From contig CAZFAT010000316.1 in NCBI GenBank assembly GCA_964517075.1, forward strand, positions 1 through 7,414: a DNA stretch of 7,414 nucleotides. The letters are read 5' to 3'. Positions within the stretch are counted from its first letter, which is position 1. Every line of letters starts with the position of its first letter. The translations under genes and the position numbers were made by a program. The DNA is from CAZFAT01 sp964517075 (lineage in GTDB: Bacteria > Acidobacteriota > Vicinamibacteria > Vicinamibacterales > SCN-69-37). Under the pieces are notes generated by a model that saw only the letters and a list, made by a program, of their open reading frames with translations, was not told where the DNA came from and did no database searches. This document shows, piece after piece, positions 6,054 through 7,414 of the stretch.

Positions 6054-7414
6054 ATGGCACGCCGGATTTTTGTCGTCACCTTGTGCGCGGTGTTGAGCCT
6101 GTCGCTGCCCCCGGTCGCCCAGGAGCCGCCGCAGCATCAGCACACCGACGAACTGGGACAGGTGTCGTTCCCGGTGGCCTGCACCGGGGAGGCGCAGGCG
6201 CGAATGAACCGCGCCGTCGCCATGCTGCACTCCTACTGGTTTCCGGAAGCGCTGCGGACGTTCGAGTCCGTGGCGGAGGCCGATCCGGCGTGCGGCATCG
6301 CGTACTGGGGCGCGGCGCTCGCGCACTTCGGCAATCCGATGGGCGGCGGGAGCGGGGCGCCGGGGCAGGCGGCCGGCGGGGGCGCGGCGCAGAAAGGCGC
6401 GGCCGTCGGCGCGAAGAGCGATCGCGACCGCGCGTATATCGAGGCCGCGGTCGCGCTCTTCCGCAACCACGAGACGGTGAGCAATCGCGCGCGCATGGAG
6501 GCCTACGAGCAGGCGCTCGCCGCGATCGTCGCCCGTTATCCCGACGACACCGAGGCGAAGATCTTCCACGCCATGTTCATGGTAGCCACCGCGCCGCCGT
6601 CCGATCTCACGTTCGCCGAGCAGAAGCGCGCGGCGGCCATCCTCACGGAGATGTACCGGCAGCAGCCGCGGCATCCGGGTCTCGCGCACTACATCATTCA
6701 CGCGTTCGATTCGCCGTCGCTCGCGCCCTACGCCCTGGAGGCGGCCCGGCAGTACGCGAGCATCGCCCCGGCCGCGCCGCACGCCCTCCACATGCCCTCG
6801 CACATCTTCACGCGGCTGGGCTACTGGGACGAATCGATCGCCACCAACCGCCGCTCGGCGGATCAGGAGCCGACACCGGGGGGCAAGTCGCACCCACTCG
6901 ACTATCTCGTCTACGCCTACCTGCAGCAGGGACGTGACGCGCAGGCGCTGGCGGCCATTCGCGAGATTGGCGGGGACACGCGGGGCGAGTACATCTCCGG
7001 GACGCTCGGCTCGTACAACGCGCTGGCGATGCCCGCGCGCTACGCGCTCGAGCGCGACGACTGGGCGGCGGCGGGCGCGCTGGCCGTGACCGACGCGGTG
7101 CCGTCGGCCGCCGCCGTGACGCGATTCGCGCGCGGCCTGGGCGCCGCGCGCGCCGGCCGCGCCGCCGCGGCGCAGGAGGAGGTGCAGGCGCTGCAGAAGC
7201 TCGTGGCAGCGCTCACCGCGCAGGGCGACGCCTATTGGGCGCTGGTCGTGGACGCCCAGCGGATGGCCGTCGCCGCCTGGGCGGCGCACGCGGAAGGGCG
7301 TCTGGCCGAGGCGCTCGACCTGGCGCGCCAGGCCGCCGACAAGGAAGAGCAGGTGGAGAAGCACCCCGTCACGCCCGGCCCGCTCATCCCCGCGCGCGAG
7401 CTACTCGGCGACCT
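6054..7414 (+). CDS. Secreted TPR-like protein with His-rich conserved core, C-terminus outside window
   Basis: From the ATG at 6054 the frame stays open for 453 codons to the right edge. Residues 1-22 are a signal peptide (RRIFVVTL then a Leu-rich core, cut after VA). Helical pairs of the TPR type follow: AVAMLHSYWFPEALRTFESV (54-73) with ADPACGIAYWG (76-86), then 127-180, 186-240, 256-330 and 370-432. Two segments stand out: HPGLAHYIIHAFDSP (207-221) and PHALHMPSHIFTRLGYWD (242-259), with six His residues in about 45. As I recall, this signature marks a widespread, uncharacterised family in soil bacteria. Cys43 and Cys80 could form a disulfide after export. A Gly/Ala-rich stretch (97-112) breaks the first helical pair and looks like a local insertion. 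The protein probably acts as a periplasmic or secreted scaffold, but metal binding or catalysis by the His cluster cannot be excluded. The ribosome site and signal peptide support this frame over the long antisense frame. Confidence 0.85.
   Translation, partial: MARRIFVVTLCAVLSLSLPPVAQEPPQHQHTDELGQVSFPVACTGEAQARMNRAVAMLHSYWFPEALRTFESVAEADPACGIAYWGAALAHFGNPMGGGSGAPGQAAGGGAAQKGAAVGAKSDRDRAYIEAAVALFRNHETVSNRARMEAYEQALAAIVARYPDDTEAKIFHAMFMVATAPPSDLTFAEQKRAAAILTEMYRQQPRHPGLAHYIIHAFDSPSLAPYALEAARQYASIAPAAPHALHMPSHIFTRLGYWDESIATNRRSADQEPTPGGKSHPLDYLVYAYLQQGRDAQALAAIREIGGDTRGEYISGTLGSYNALAMPARYALERDDWAAAGALAVTDAVPSAAAVTRFARGLGAARAGRAAAAQEEVQALQKLVAALTAQGDAYWALVVDAQRMAVAAWAAHAEGRLAEALDLARQAADKEEQVEKHPVTPGPLIPARELLGD

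Noticed and set aside
7140..7172. GC palindrome-like stretch as a terminator or regulatory site
   Set aside because: It lies within the TPR-like coding frame, encodes Ala/Gly/Arg codons and has no T-run after it.
5928..7364. 478-codon open frame on the minus strand
   Set aside because: It is antisense to the TPR-like gene, which has a signal peptide, ribosome site and family motifs. The reverse product is an Arg/Gly/His-rich composition typical of GC-driven shadow frames.
1..7414. Defence system, biosynthetic cluster or mobile element
   Set aside because: No transposase, integrase, nuclease, toxin, synthase or inverted terminal repeat is visible; the genes are ordinary enzymes and exported proteins.

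Overview
The window is GC-rich DNA (about two thirds G+C by eye), densely coded, with short gaps between genes. Four of the six products carry a secretion signal or a membrane segment. The secreted esterase has an Arg/Gly/Pro-rich stretch after its signal peptide. There is also a secreted TPR-like protein with a His-rich core, and a 7-bp tandem array between genes. Together these recall soil Acidobacteriota of the Vicinamibacteria type. That placement rests on remembered family resemblance; no marker gene is present.

Layout. On the minus strand, 1-980 holds the N-terminal two thirds or so of a secreted sialate O-acetylesterase-type hydrolase that runs off the left edge. A 50-bp divergent promoter gap (981-1030) separates it from a small YciI-like protein (1031-1330, +). 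The 3' end of that gene runs into a heptamer array (1322-1370). Directly after the array come a good -10 box and a secreted Fes-like esterase (1437-2570, +). Next is a probable two-gene unit: a small coiled-coil/membrane protein (2612-2944) and an aldo/keto reductase (2978-4006). A promoter at 4043-4072 then drives a secreted beta-propeller-like protein ending at 5965. This protein appears to start at a non-canonical ACG codon and has a repetitive charged linker and a separate C-terminal domain. The window ends inside a secreted TPR-like protein of an uncharacterised family (6054 to the right edge).

The genes do not form one recognisable pathway. Two secreted ester hydrolases suggest attack on acylated polysaccharides or other esters outside the cytoplasm. 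The aldo/keto reductase is a general NADPH-dependent carbonyl reductase. The two large secreted proteins on the right have no assigned role. I see no mobile element, CRISPR array, RNA gene, prophage or defence system. The most unusual points are the apparent ACG start with its strong ribosome site and upstream promoter, the G8 tract and 27-bp repeats in the same gene, and the heptamer array lying where a -35 box would be. All gaps between genes are below 150 bp.
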